From contig NZ_CP059732.1 of assembly GCF_014117325.1 (NCBI RefSeq), forward strand, positions 7,257,001 to 7,321,000: a stretch of 64,000 nt of DNA, written 5' to 3'. A program made the translations under genes and the position numbers. How positions within the stretch are numbered: the stretch's first letter is position 1; each line of letters opens with the position of its first letter. Shown here in pieces: positions 8,841-17,718 of the stretch. The stretch comes from Spirosoma foliorum (GTDB lineage: Bacteria; Bacteroidota; Bacteroidia; Cytophagales; Spirosomataceae). The notes below the pieces were generated by a model. The model saw nothing but the letters and a program-made list of their open reading frames with translations. It was not told the DNA's origin and did no database searches.

Positions 8841-9891
8841 TATCTTATTTGTACTTGGCCCATTGCTCACCTGGGCTGAGGAGCCGATTGACGTCGGTGA
8901 GACAGAAACATCAATTGAAAAGAAAAAGACCATTATCAAGCTATTTGATGTAGATAGTAAGGATCAGCTAGTTGTCGACAATCAATTTGGTGAGGTCAAG
9001 ATTGGGTTGTGGGATAAAAATGAAATTCGGGTACAAATTACAATCGTCGCTAATTCCGATTCCGACGAGCGTGTACAGAAGTTCATAGATGCTGTTTCTA
9101 TTGAAGAAAAACGCAGTGGCGACCAGATTCTGGTTCGAACCAATTTTAGCCAGAATAGCGTGTCGAACTGGAGTTTAGGCAAATGGAAAGATGGCGGAGA
9201 ACGCAACTTTGTGAAGATTAACTATGATGTGATGATGCCCAAACGAAATGCATTAACCGTGCGGAATAAGTTTGGCAATACAAGTGTACCGGCCTTTCAG
9301 GCACCCTTAACGATCTATAGTCGATACGGAAACTTTAGCGCTGAAGACCTGACGAGTCGCCAGAACGATATTGATGTAGCGTACGGTAAGGCCGATATTC
9401 GTTCGTTGGATGAAGGAAAGCTAAGAATTGCCTACGGCAACCTCGAATTGGAAAAGGTCAACGTGTTAGAGTTGGTCAATAAATTTGGTAAAATGAATAT
9501 CGGCAACGTCGGCAAATTGAACGCAGATATTGACTACTCGGGTGCTAAAATTGGTACGTTACGCGAATCCGGGAAGATTAAACTCGGTTTTTCAGGAGGT
9601 TTCCGTATCGATCAGATGCCTAAAACGGTGGATAACGTCGATATTCAGGCTTCTTACTCTTCCGTAGCGCTACCGCTGGATCACAACAACGACTGCGACT
9701 TCGATGTGACGGTTAGTTATGGCAACTTTAATTATGATTCGGGCTCAACGATGCACTTTACGAGTCAGCCAAATGATAATGACAATCATCGGGGCCCTAA
9801 GCTTACTAAGCAATATATTGGCAAAGTAGGAAGTGGTAACGGCACTAAGGTAAAAGTGGTATCCAGATTTGGGAATGTGAATTTCAGGTAG
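8821..9891 (+). CDS. Exported DUF4097-like beta-repeat protein
   Basis: The 356-residue protein has a signal peptide (about 1-19, ending Thr-Trp-Ala). A long stack of short beta-strand repeats follows, with recurring Asn-Lys-Phe-Gly-Asn, Tyr-Gly-Asn-Phe and Tyr-Gly-Lys-Ala type turns. This is the signature of DUF4097 or putative adhesin beta-solenoids. Its start lies inside the end of the anti-sigma gene, so the sigma, anti-sigma and this gene form a coupled operon. It may be a surface sensor or a target of the sigma factor. Its last 8 bases overlap the end of the convergent cupin gene. Confidence 0.82.
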   Translation: MKRILFSILFVLGPLLTWAEEPIDVGETETSIEKKKTIIKLFDVDSKDQLVVDNQFGEVKIGLWDKNEIRVQITIVANSDSDERVQKFIDAVSIEEKRSGDQILVRTNFSQNSVSNWSLGKWKDGGERNFVKINYDVMMPKRNALTVRNKFGNTSVPAFQAPLTIYSRYGNFSAEDLTSRQNDIDVAYGKADIRSLDEGKLRIAYGNLELEKVNVLELVNKFGKMNIGNVGKLNADIDYSGAKIGTLRESGKIKLGFSGGFRIDQMPKTVDNVDIQASYSSVALPLDHNNDCDFDVTVSYGNFNYDSGSTMHFTSQPNDNDNHRGPKLTKQYIGKVGSGNGTKVKVVSRFGNVNFR

Positions 9892-10381
9892 TTAGTAGCT
9901 CAATTACAGCCTTGTGCTGAGGGAATTCCTGTAGTAAAGTTGCTCGGTCTGCCATCTCAAAGTCGGCAAAATCGAAGCCAGGAGCTACCGTACAACCCAC
10001 TAATGAAAAATCGGTGCCCACAGCTGGCTTTGAGCCAAACCAGCACCCGGCTGGAACAACGGCCTGAAATACCTCACCCTGATCCAGGCGGTTACCAAGC
10101 CGAATAACGGTCAACTCTCCATCTGGCGAAATAACGAAAATCTCCAGTGGTCCGCCCGCATACAAATGCCATACTTCGTCGGATTGAATGCGATGAAGCG
10201 CCGAGATATGATGACTCTCGAGCAAAAAGTAAATGGCTGTGCTAACTGACCGATCCCCGCTAAAGCGGTTGGGTAAAGCTTCCTTCGAAATCGCTTCGGC
10301 AGAACGATAGGTTTCTGCAAAATAGCCGCCCTCAGGATGAGGGAGCATGTTGAGCGTTCGGACGTAATCAGTAGCGGTCAT
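9884..10381 (-). CDS. DUF985-family cupin protein
   Basis: With the start at 10381 the product has 165 residues and begins Met-Thr-Ala-Thr-Asp-Tyr. The frame can be read back to 10438, but those extra 19 codons come from a palindromic repeat, so I reject them. Diagnostic segments are His-Pro-Glu-Gly-Gly-Tyr-Phe-Ala-Glu-Thr-Tyr, then Ala-Leu-His-Arg-Ile-Gln-Ser-Asp-Glu-Val-Trp-His, and Ala-Pro-Gly-Phe-Asp-Phe-Ala-Asp-Phe near the end. This matches DUF985 cupins, small beta-barrels that often bind a metal or nucleotide-sugar-like ligand. Substrate and role are unknown. Confidence 0.85.
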   Translation of the reverse strand: MTATDYVRTLNMLPHPEGGYFAETYRSAEAISKEALPNRFSGDRSVSTAIYFLLESHHISALHRIQSDEVWHLYAGGPLEIFVISPDGELTVIRLGNRLDQGEVFQAVVPAGCWFGSKPAVGTDFSLVGCTVAPGFDFADFEMADRATLLQEFPQHKAVIELLTT

Positions 10382-10390
10382 AAATAGTTT

Positions 10391-10461
10391 TGAATGAGTG
10401 AATGATAGACTGATTGAATAGGTGTGAAAAACACTCAATCAGTCTATCATTCACTCATTCA
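10391..10461. repeat. Palindromic repeat, family A copy 1
   Basis: Perfect 27-base arms at 10391-10417 and 10435-10461 are built from repeated TGA/ATGA words. It lies between tpiA and the cupin gene, both on the minus strand. Related palindromes lie at 16092-16167 and 41192-41281. Confidence 0.85.
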
Positions 10462-10471
10462 ACATTAAAAG

Positions 10472-11236
10472 TTATTGAGCTGCCTTCACGACAGTTAAGA
10501 AATCGGCCGCTTTGAGCGAAGCACCACCAATCAGACCACCATCTACGTCAGGACGAGCGAAGAGTTCGGCTGCATTTTGGGCGTTGGCGCTACCTCCGTA
10601 CAGAATTGTCGTGTCCTGAGCAACAGTATCGCCATATTGACCCGCAATGTGCTGGCGTAGTTCAAAGTGCATATCCTGCGCTTGTGCCGAAGAAGCGGTT
10701 AAACCTGTACCGATGGCCCAGATGGGTTCGTAAGCAATCACGACTTTCCCAAACGATTCGGCCGAGAGGTGAAACAGGCTTTCTGTGATTTGATCTTTTA
10801 CAAAGCCAATGTAGTCGCCGTTTTCGCGAAGATCGCGCGACTCACCGCAGCAGAAAATGGGGACAAGGCCATTTTGAAGAGCGATGTTTACTTTCTCGGC
10901 AAGTTGGGCATTTGTTTCGCCGAAATATTGCCGACGTTCGCTGTGACCCAGAATTACATACTCAATACCAATAGATTGCAGCATTGGTGCCGAAATCTCA
11001 CCCGTATAAGCACCCGACGCTTTCTCATGGCAGTTCTGGGCACCAATTGACACCTTACCGCCTGGGGTTAACTGCTGTTGTGCCGAAGCCAGATAAAGTG
11101 ATGGTGTACATAATACAACCTTCACATCACCCGTGACTTCGTCTTTAACCATATCGATTACTTCCGACAATAAGGCCTGAGCTTCATCGGCAGTTTTATT
11201 CATTTTCCAGTTGCCAGCAACAATTTTCTTCCGCAT
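10472..11236 (-). CDS. tpiA: Triosephosphate isomerase
   Basis: The 254-residue enzyme interconverts dihydroxyacetone phosphate and glyceraldehyde 3-phosphate in glycolysis and gluconeogenesis. The N-terminal Gly-Asn-Trp-Lys-Met-Asn holds the catalytic Lys, Gly-His-Ser-Glu-Arg-Arg holds the catalytic His, and Ala-Tyr-Glu-Pro-Ile-Trp-Ala-Ile-Gly-Thr-Gly holds the catalytic Glu and loop 6. Near the end, Tyr-Gly-Gly-Ser and Gly-Gly-Ala-Ser-Leu bind phosphate. Length is normal and all key residues are present. It is separated from the cupin gene downstream by a palindrome that may act as a terminator. Confidence 0.98.
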   Translation of the reverse strand: MRKKIVAGNWKMNKTADEAQALLSEVIDMVKDEVTGDVKVVLCTPSLYLASAQQQLTPGGKVSIGAQNCHEKASGAYTGEISAPMLQSIGIEYVILGHSERRQYFGETNAQLAEKVNIALQNGLVPIFCCGESRDLRENGDYIGFVKDQITESLFHLSAESFGKVVIAYEPIWAIGTGLTASSAQAQDMHFELRQHIAGQYGDTVAQDTTILYGGSANAQNAAELFARPDVDGGLIGGASLKAADFLTVVKAAQ

Positions 11237-11476
11237 AATAAATTAGTAAGGCGTTCAAAATCAGTTTTCTAAATCAAACGAACAGATCATTCGTTTCGTA
11301 ACCTGGGCGAAATTAGGAGTTTTAAACCGAACGAGTTGTTTGTGTACACGCTAAATTTTGTTTAGGCTTATATATGCTTGTTTTATCATTTTAAAAGGCC
11401 TAAAACCAATCGCTAATTAATTGTGTTATTTGAATAAAAAAATGCGTAATTTTAATTTGATAAAATAAAGCTATAC

Positions 11477-12739
11477 ATGAAAACGCTGGTACTGGCCTTC
11501 GGACTGTTTTTGTCCTGTCTGGCTGCTCGGGGAGATGATCCTCAGCGCATGCCTGATAAGGATAGATACGGCTTTTTTATTTCAGGAAATCGCACCTGGA
11601 CTCGCATCCCCTTTCAGCTACACTCGAATCTGATCATTGTTCCTGTACGGGTCAATGATTCGGATACACTACATTTTATTCTGGATACAGGGGTTAGTAA
11701 CACAATCATTACCGACCCAGCGGCATTGAAGAAAAGCTCTCTGAATTTGACCCGAAAAGTTAAAATTAGTGGGGCTGGCGAAGGCGGGAGTCTGACGGCC
11801 TCTATTGCCATCAACAATAGTCTTACTATGGGCGGACTAAAAGCATCGCATCATAATCTGGTTATTCTGGATGAAGATATGCTAAAGCTGTCGGAGTACG
11901 TCGGTACGCCCGTGCACGGTATTTTCGGCTATGAAATCTTCGCCAACTTTGTTGTAAACGTTGATTTTCAACGCCGGGAGTTGATAATTATGCGGCCCGA
12001 AAAATACACCTACCGGAAACGTAAAGGTGATCGGTATCCCATTACCATTCAGGATACGAAAGCCTATACAGATGCTTTATCGGTGTTTGATGGTCAAAAA
12101 ACCTTGCCGTTGCGGGTTGTTTTAGATACAGGTGCAGGTCATGCGTTGTTGCTTGATCGATCACGCAGTACAGCGTCGATGCCAATTCCTGAAAAAAACA
12201 TTCGGGCGCAACTGGGCCGTGGTCTTAATGGAGTAATTAATGGGAGCCTGGCTCGTATTCAGAAAATCCGGTTTGGCCGCTATGAGATGGATAACATTCT
12301 GGCTTCATTCCCCGATAGCCTGGGTTTTGGGATGAAACTGGTCAATATGCCCGAACGCCAGGGTAACGTAGGTTGTGAGCTATTGCGTCGGTTCAACGTT
12401 ACATTCAATTATCCGGATCAATATATTGTGATGAAACCTATCAAGCGTCTGATGCATGAGAGTTTCGAACACGATATGAGTGGTATGGAGCTGCGTGCCA
12501 AAGGAGATAGCTTCCGTAATTATTATGTAGATAAAGTACTGAAAGATTCTCCCGCAGCTATGGCTGGTCTGGAAGAAGGGGATGAAGTTCTATTTGTCAA
12601 CAACAGTTCGACGAAAGACTTATCAATTAGCGACATCTATAAAATATTCCAGAAGGGCGAAGGCAAGGAAGTATCCGTACTGGCCCGACGAAACGGGCAG
12701 ATTGTAATGGCTCATTTCTTTCTCAAGCGATTAATCTAA
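11477..12739 (+). CDS. Exported retropepsin-like aspartyl protease with PDZ domain
   Basis: The 420-residue protein starts with a signal peptide (about 1-19). It has two retropepsin-like halves with Asp-Thr-Gly motifs at Asp70 (Phe-Ile-Leu-Asp-Thr-Gly) and Asp217 (Val-Val-Leu-Asp-Thr-Gly), so both catalytic aspartates are in one chain, as in pepsin-like duplications. A C-terminal PDZ domain (about 330-415) contains Ser-Pro-Ala-Ala-Met-Ala-Gly-Leu-Glu-Glu-Gly-Asp. Periplasmic proteolysis or substrate sensing is likely. The stop codon lies at the edge of a palindromic repeat shared with the convergent kinase gene. Confidence 0.88.
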   Translation: MKTLVLAFGLFLSCLAARGDDPQRMPDKDRYGFFISGNRTWTRIPFQLHSNLIIVPVRVNDSDTLHFILDTGVSNTIITDPAALKKSSLNLTRKVKISGAGEGGSLTASIAINNSLTMGGLKASHHNLVILDEDMLKLSEYVGTPVHGIFGYEIFANFVVNVDFQRRELIIMRPEKYTYRKRKGDRYPITIQDTKAYTDALSVFDGQKTLPLRVVLDTGAGHALLLDRSRSTASMPIPEKNIRAQLGRGLNGVINGSLARIQKIRFGRYEMDNILASFPDSLGFGMKLVNMPERQGNVGCELLRRFNVTFNYPDQYIVMKPIKRLMHESFEHDMSGMELRAKGDSFRNYYVDKVLKDSPAAMAGLEEGDEVLFVNNSSTKDLSISDIYKIFQKGEGKEVSVLARRNGQIVMAHFFLKRLI

Positions 12740-12812
12740 TGTAGCGTGGACCTCTGGTCAGCATAGCTCTTTTAAACTTTTAGCTATGCGGACCAGAGGT
12801 CCACGCTACATT
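12738..12812. repeat. Palindromic repeat, family E copy 1, likely terminator
   Basis: Arms of 31 bases (12738-12768 and 12782-12812) match except at one position. They sit exactly between two convergent genes and include the stop codon of the protease gene. The outer core ATGTAGCG..GGAC is shared with a shorter palindrome at 17621-17653. Confidence 0.85.
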
Positions 12813-12813
12813 A

Positions 12814-13848
12814 CTACTCCATCCGTTCCAGTTTGAACCGGAACGTAGTGCCTTTATCGACCTTGCTCATTACGGTAATTTTAGTCTTGTGAGCGTTTAA
12901 GATGTGCTTCACAATGGCGAGCCCCAATCCTGTACCGCCCCGATCTTTGGAGCGACTTTTCTCGACGCGATAGAACCGCTCAAAAATCCGACTCAGGTGT
13001 TCGGGTGGGATACCCGGTCCATTATCCCGAATGGAAACGAGAATATGCTTCTTGTCTTCTTCAAGATTCACTACAACCCGGCCGTTCTCATTGCCATACT
13101 TGACCGCATTTTCTATTAAGTTGGTCATTACCTGTAAAATACGCTGAGAGTCGGCTTTCACCCACACAGGGCCCGGTTGGGTTGTTCGTATCGAGAGCGA
13201 TGTTCCTTTGGTTTGGGCAATCGTTTCTAGCTGATCAAAAATTTCCTGTGTGATTTCTGCCAGATCAACTCGGCCAAAACTCATTTTTACTTCGCCGGTT
13301 TCCAGTTGAGAAAGGGCAACCAGGTCTTTTACCAGGGCGTCGAGGCCATCGAGGCTTTTAGCTGCTTTCGACAGAAACTTATCTCGAACTTTTTCGTCGT
13401 CAACGGCCCCATCAATAAGCGTATGTATAAAACCCTGAGCGGCAAAAATGGGCGTTTTTAATTCGTGTGAGACATCGGCCAGGAACTCCCGGCGAAACTG
13501 CTCCAAGCGCTTCAATTCATCGATTTCCCGTTGTTTCCGGGCGACGTAAACAAAAATCTCATCGTTTAATTTTTTGAACGGATTCGTGTTCTTGATGATC
13601 GATTTTCGGGAGATGCTGAAGTCACGGATTTTGAGTTGGTGGATGGTTTTGTACATCTTATTGACTTCCCGGAATACGAGTAGCTCAATAGCATACAGCA
13701 CCAGAAAAAACGAAATAGCAAACGACGAAAGGCCCACCACAAACAACATGCTGCTGGTGACCCCCTCAACAAAGGTTAAAAAGGTCAGCGTCAGTGCCGA
13801 AATCAGGCAAGCCAGTAAAAGCGCAATAATGCGGGGACTTAAAGACAT
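12814..13848 (-). CDS. Sensor histidine kinase, PhoR-like
   Basis: The 344-residue kinase has two membrane spans at the N-terminus (about 7-27 and 34-56) with almost no periplasmic loop. A HisKA dimerisation domain follows with His128 in Val-Ser-His-Glu-Leu-Lys-Thr-Pro, then an HATPase domain (Asn-Leu-Ile-Glu-Asn-Ala-Val-Lys-Tyr, Asp-Asn-Gly-Pro-Gly-Ile, Gly-Thr-Gly-Leu-Gly-Leu). It should phosphorylate the response regulator encoded just upstream. There is no PAS or extracellular sensor domain, so the signal is probably sensed in the membrane or through a partner. The phosphate-sensing PhoR role is only a resemblance. Confidence 0.92.
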   Translation of the reverse strand: MSLSPRIIALLLACLISALTLTFLTFVEGVTSSMLFVVGLSSFAISFFLVLYAIELLVFREVNKMYKTIHQLKIRDFSISRKSIIKNTNPFKKLNDEIFVYVARKQREIDELKRLEQFRREFLADVSHELKTPIFAAQGFIHTLIDGAVDDEKVRDKFLSKAAKSLDGLDALVKDLVALSQLETGEVKMSFGRVDLAEITQEIFDQLETIAQTKGTSLSIRTTQPGPVWVKADSQRILQVMTNLIENAVKYGNENGRVVVNLEEDKKHILVSIRDNGPGIPPEHLSRIFERFYRVEKSRSKDRGGTGLGLAIVKHILNAHKTKITVMSKVDKGTTFRFKLERME

Positions 13849-13862
13849 TAGTTATAAAGTCA

Positions 13863-13931
13863 TAGAGTTATAAAGTTATATAGTTGTTAAGCACAGAGCA
13901 CTTTTTACAACCTTACAACTTTATAACTCTA
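13863..13931. repeat. Imperfect palindrome between regulator and kinase genes
   Basis: Left arm 13863-13889 and right arm 13905-13931 share a perfect outer 15 bases and diverge toward the loop. It fills the 87-base gap inside the two-component operon, so it could lower kinase expression relative to the regulator. That effect is inferred from position alone. Confidence 0.7.
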
Positions 13932-13935
13932 GAAC

Positions 13936-14643
13936 TCATTCTGGTTGATCGGTAAACATATAGCCTACGCCCTTAAGTGTACGGATGTGGGCGTCGCCGA
14001 TTTTTTCGCGGAGTTTGCGGATGTGGACGTCGACAGTTCGTTCGAGAACGTAGATATCGGCTCCCCAGATCTTCTGAAGTAGCTCTTCGCGGCTACAGAC
14101 TTTGTTCGGATGTTGCGCCAGAAAAAACAGTAACTCAAATTCTTTTTTCGGCAATATGATCGACTTGTCGTTCTGGCTAACCGAATAATTCTTTCGGTTA
14201 ATCAACAGGTCGGCAATGGTAATTTGCTCACCGGGGTCTGCTTTTTGAGCTTCGCGCCGGAACAGCGCGTTAATACGGCTCATGAGCGCCCGTGGCTTAA
14301 TCGGCTTGGTGAGATAATCATCGGCACCTACGTCGAAAGCGGCTACTTCGGAGTATTCTTCCGAGCGAGCTGTCAGGTAAAGAATATACGTCTGGCGGAG
14401 TTCGGCAATATCGCGAAGTTGCCGACCCGTTTCGATACCGTCCAGATGGGGCATCATGATGTCGAGCAGAACCAATTCGGGCAGATACGTCTTGGCAATT
14501 TCAATGGCTTTTCGTCCATCGGTTGCTGTACGGACTTCATAACCTTCTTTGTTAAGGTTGTATTCGAGCATTTCAACAATGTCAACGTCGTCGTCAACGA
14601 CTAAAACGCGATGCAGTGGTTGAGCGGCTTTTGCAGCACTCAT
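13936..14643 (-). CDS. OmpR/PhoB-family response regulator
   Basis: The 235-residue protein has a receiver domain with the acidic pocket Asp-Asp-Asp (17-19) and phosphoacceptor Asp61 in Leu-Leu-Asp-Ile-Met-Met-Pro, with Lys in Tyr-Leu-Thr-Lys-Pro. The C-terminal winged helix (about 140-230) has Lys-Glu-Phe-Glu-Leu-Leu and the usual Arg-Thr-Val-Asp-Val-His-Ile-Arg-Lys-Leu-Arg recognition helix. It would bind tandem DNA half-sites once phosphorylated. It is followed by its likely kinase gene, separated by a palindrome. Target genes cannot be told from this window. Confidence 0.94.
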   Translation of the reverse strand: MSAAKAAQPLHRVLVVDDDVDIVEMLEYNLNKEGYEVRTATDGRKAIEIAKTYLPELVLLDIMMPHLDGIETGRQLRDIAELRQTYILYLTARSEEYSEVAAFDVGADDYLTKPIKPRALMSRINALFRREAQKADPGEQITIADLLINRKNYSVSQNDKSIILPKKEFELLFFLAQHPNKVCSREELLQKIWGADIYVLERTVDVHIRKLREKIGDAHIRTLKGVGYMFTDQPE

Positions 14644-14938
14644 ACGAGATGGAAGTTGGTGATAATGACCTACTTTTAGTAGCTTACTTATAGCATTAAC
14701 AGCCCGAAGTTACGTGGCTTATAATCAACGTTACCAATTACAAACGCATACTTAACAAAAACTTAACAGTTACTTCATAAGTAACGACCCTAATTTTCAA
14801 CTGAAAACGAGTTCGTTAATTGATTATAAAGAAGCCTATTGTTAAAACTAAAGCCGATGACAGATGGTTGGCTACTTAGGTAACTCTGCCAAATGCTGAA
14901 AAATAGAACTAAGCTACCCTCGGTTGTTACCTGTTACT

Positions 14939-16090
14939 ATGAATAATCACGCTTCGGAGATTAAGTTGCCTCCGTATGTTAAAGTTGTTAGCGTACTCCT
15001 GTCACTCGTTATTATTGTTTATGGCCTACATGCGCTGAAAGGTATCCTTATTCCTTTGGTGTTCGCCATTTTGTTTTCCGTATTGTTGTTTCCGCTGGTA
15101 CAACGACTCGAGAACTGGAAAACGCCCCGCGTATTGGCTATTGTCCTTTGTCTGGTATTAGCATTGGCGATCTTAAGTGGTTTATTCTATGCCATTTCGA
15201 TTCAGATCAGCAGTTTTGCTGAAGTGATTCCAAAATTTATTGACCGTGGTAATGAGTACATTGACAGCATCCAGACATTTGCTGACAAACAGCTAAATAT
15301 AAATCGCCAGCGGCAGGTTACTGAAGTGAAAAAATACCTTAATCAGGCTCTGGCTGAGGGAGGTACCATTTTAACGTCGACCTTGTTGGCTACCACTAAT
15401 ATAATCACCAATCTGTTTCTCGTCTTATTATTTTCCTTCTTCTTTTTACTCTATCGTGATTTCTTCCGGTCTTTCTTTTACAAAATATTGCGAAAAGTCC
15501 GCCGGTCGAAGATTGATAGTGTTATGCAGGGAATTTATGAGGTGGTGAAAGATTATCTGGCTGGTCTGGTGCTGGTAATTCTTATTATTGGCACGCTGAT
15601 GACTGTCGGCTTGCTCATTCTGGGCGTAGATTATGCCGTTTTCTTCGGATTCTTCGGAGCCTGTCTGGTCCTGATTCCTTACTTTGGACTGTCGATGGGA
15701 TCTTTATTGCCAGCGGCCTATACGCTGGTGACGCAGGACAATCCAATCAAAGCGTTAGGCGTCATTGGTGTATTTCTATTTGTACAGACGCTGGAAGGTA
15801 ACTTTATTACGCCCTACATTATTGGCTCTAAAGTTAGTATTAACCCGCTGGCTGCCATTGTTGTCCTTATTCTTTGGGAAAATATCTGGGGCCTTCCAGG
15901 CCTGGTTTTAGCGCTGCCCCTGACGGCCATACTAAAAGTTATTTTCGATGCCGCGGAGCCACTCAAGCCATATGGATTTCTGATCGGTGAAGCAGAGAAA
16001 CCTCGCCCGCCTATAAAAAACCTGCAAGAGCTGGCCGAACAATTACCCAAACGAGCAAAGAAGATTGGGCAAGTAGAGGAGAAGAATTGA
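14939..16090 (+). CDS. AI-2E family transporter
   Basis: The product has 383 residues from the ATG at 14939; a TTG five codons earlier is possible but less likely. The protein has about eight membrane spans. Two are N-terminal (about 15-75), a soluble segment follows (about 95-150), and the rest cluster between 155 and 345, ending with Pro-Leu-Thr-Ala-Ile-Leu-Lys-Val. This matches the AI-2E (YdiK/PerM/TqsA-like) family, named for the exporter of the autoinducer AI-2. Most members have no proven substrate and some are sodium-coupled. The tail is charged and cytosolic. Confidence 0.9.
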   Translation: MNNHASEIKLPPYVKVVSVLLSLVIIVYGLHALKGILIPLVFAILFSVLLFPLVQRLENWKTPRVLAIVLCLVLALAILSGLFYAISIQISSFAEVIPKFIDRGNEYIDSIQTFADKQLNINRQRQVTEVKKYLNQALAEGGTILTSTLLATTNIITNLFLVLLFSFFFLLYRDFFRSFFYKILRKVRRSKIDSVMQGIYEVVKDYLAGLVLVILIIGTLMTVGLLILGVDYAVFFGFFGACLVLIPYFGLSMGSLLPAAYTLVTQDNPIKALGVIGVFLFVQTLEGNFITPYIIGSKVSINPLAAIVVLILWENIWGLPGLVLALPLTAILKVIFDAAEPLKPYGFLIGEAEKPRPPIKNLQELAEQLPKRAKKIGQVEEKN

Positions 16091-16091
16091 A

Positions 16092-16167
16092 TTCAATGAG
16101 TGAAAGAGCGATTGAGTGAATAAAATCCGTGTCAGCTATTCAATCATTCTATCATTCACTCATTGAA
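16092..16167. repeat. Palindromic repeat, family A copy 2
   Basis: An imperfect palindrome between convergent genes, with a right arm of 28 bases and a left arm of 24 containing a four-base gap. The right arm shares the TCTATCATTCACTCATT core with the copy at 10391-10461. Confidence 0.75.
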
Positions 16168-16169
16168 AA

Positions 16170-16799
16170 TTAAAAATTAAGCGGGTCAAGATTCTTGAAA
16201 TGGCCGTTCATCCGGATGCGGTCTTTGGTGCGTTCCATGTCTGACACGACGGGTAGTACCGTATTCAAGTGTTGAATCAGGAATAGCTGGCGTTCGGCTT
16301 CGGTGTCCAGTGTCAGCAATTCATATTCCTGTTCTACAGATAAGCCAACTTTATGGGCCACCTTGTAGGAAAGGTTTTTGACTGTCGGCGAATAATCAAT
16401 GTCGAGTTGCAGTAAGGTGTATAGCCGCTTCAACCGTTCGGCCAGTGCCGATGCGTGGGCGCTGAATCCATCACCGGGTTCGACTAACTCAACCTCCCCG
16501 CCAGCGTATAACTTACCCGCCATCGGATTCTCGAAATTCACCAACCGAAAAACACCAAGCCCTTTCGATTTAATGTCCATTCGCCCATCGGGATAGCGTT
16601 TATGGAGCGTAGTCACGTGCATTTCGGTGCCATAACCGGGAAGCTTGTTGTTGATAAAGGCGGGAATGCCAAATGTGCGTTCTTCCTCCAGACACTCATT
16701 GATGAGCTGTCGGTACCGAGGCTCGAAAATATGGAGATTCAAATCTTCGCCAGGGTAAACAATAAGGTTAAGAGGGAACAGAGAGAGCGTCTTTTCCAT
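16170..16799 (-). CDS. LON N-terminal (substrate-binding) domain protein
   Basis: The 209-residue protein begins Leu-Phe-Pro-Leu-Asn-Leu-Ile-Val-Tyr-Pro-Gly-Glu and contains Ile-Phe-Glu-Pro-Arg-Tyr-Arg-Gln-Leu. These are the hallmark opening segments of the LON peptidase substrate-binding domain. No AAA or protease domain follows, so this is the stand-alone form. Such proteins are thought to bind peptides or act with proteolytic systems, but few have been studied. It lies 21 bases downstream of the cysteine hydrolase gene and is probably co-transcribed with it. Confidence 0.88.
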   Translation of the reverse strand: MEKTLSLFPLNLIVYPGEDLNLHIFEPRYRQLINECLEEERTFGIPAFINNKLPGYGTEMHVTTLHKRYPDGRMDIKSKGLGVFRLVNFENPMAGKLYAGGEVELVEPGDGFSAHASALAERLKRLYTLLQLDIDYSPTVKNLSYKVAHKVGLSVEQEYELLTLDTEAERQLFLIQHLNTVLPVVSDMERTKDRIRMNGHFKNLDPLNF

Positions 16800-16820
16800 A
16801 ACGCAGAAAAGGTACGAGTT

Positions 16821-17606
16821 TTAGTTGAAAATAGCGTCTGACGGCATAAAACGGACATGTCGGGCCTGGGCTTCGGCGTAGATAGGATCACCTAAATAAC
16901 CTAGCCCCGTTACGTCAGACATACAATCGGTCACGACAACCAGCTTAGAAACGAGTTCCGGCGCAAAATCCAGCAGTTGTTTAAGGCTGTTGGCCACACA
17001 GTGCGACTTGGCTTCGCCCATCAGATAAACGGTATCGAAACGGGCTAAATCGGCAATCAAACTGGTGTTAAGCTGGGTTTCGGGGATGGCTGGATCAGGC
17101 ACCTGCGCCTGAAAAATACCGAAATGTTCGGATAGGGAGTATAGTCCTTTAGGCACTGCCAAATAGTCAAGTTCGCGCTGTTTTGACCATTCTTTCAAGG
17201 CCGTGAACAGGGTGTCATGCAAAGCAGCTCCGCGTGAGCCAATCAGGCAGTGTTCGGGCCAGATGAAATGGGTAAACTGTCCATCGGCTTCAAGGTCATG
17301 AACGTATTTTATGGCTTTATCGGGCGCAAAGCGTGGTATCCACTTCTCCGAATCAATATCTACTCCCGTGATTTGGGTAAACGGTGCAGGGTTTTTACCC
17401 GCTGCATCGTGCCAGAATAGAGGATGAGCAATATCTAGAATATGGTGTGTATCGAGCGTAACAACGATATTATCAATCTGATCGGTGTGTTGCCGGATAA
17501 GGGTAGCCATTCGCTCAATGTCCTGTTCTGCCCCCGGCACAAATAAGGCTCCATCAGGATGACAGAAATCGTATTGAGCATCAATAATTAAAAAAGCGTT
17601 TTTCAC
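16821..17606 (-). CDS. Isochorismatase-like cysteine hydrolase
   Basis: The 261-residue protein carries the catalytic triad pattern of the isochorismatase/nicotinamidase superfamily: Asp9 in Leu-Ile-Ile-Asp-Ala-Gln-Tyr-Asp-Phe and Cys203 in Ala-Lys-Ser-His-Cys-Val-Ala-Asn, plus a Trp-Pro-Glu-His-Cys segment near 116-120. Nicotinamidases usually have Trp-Pro-Asp-His-Cys-Val-Gln. Here Leu-Ile-Gly-Ser-Arg replaces the downstream part, so another amide or a pterin-like substrate is possible. It is expected in the cytoplasm. The substrate is not known. Confidence 0.85.
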   Translation of the reverse strand: MKNAFLIIDAQYDFCHPDGALFVPGAEQDIERMATLIRQHTDQIDNIVVTLDTHHILDIAHPLFWHDAAGKNPAPFTQITGVDIDSEKWIPRFAPDKAIKYVHDLEADGQFTHFIWPEHCLIGSRGAALHDTLFTALKEWSKQRELDYLAVPKGLYSLSEHFGIFQAQVPDPAIPETQLNTSLIADLARFDTVYLMGEAKSHCVANSLKQLLDFAPELVSKLVVVTDCMSDVTGLGYLGDPIYAEAQARHVRFMPSDAIFN

Positions 17607-17620
17607 GGTTGCTTTGGTTT

Positions 17621-17653
17621 ATGTAGCCGGACGGCCGACCGTCCGCGCTACAT
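17621..17653. repeat. Short GC-rich palindrome, family E copy 2
   Basis: ATGTAGCCGGACGG pairs with CCGTCCGCGCTACAT with one bulged base. It lies in the 112-base divergent gap between the cysteine hydrolase and prmA, upstream of both genes, so it is not a terminator for either. Confidence 0.75.
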
Positions 17654-17718
17654 GTGTGAAATAAGCGAAAAAGCGCATACACATCGAACAACTTACCCCT
17701 TTTTCGTTACTTTGATGT

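Noticed and set aside
10382..10438. N-terminal extension of the DUF985 cupin gene
   Set aside because: The extra codons are the left arm and loop of a palindromic repeat, and an ATG fitting the family start lies at 10381.
14644..14938. PhoB-type box between the response regulator gene and the AI-2E gene
   Set aside because: I could not find convincing tandem half-sites in this gap.
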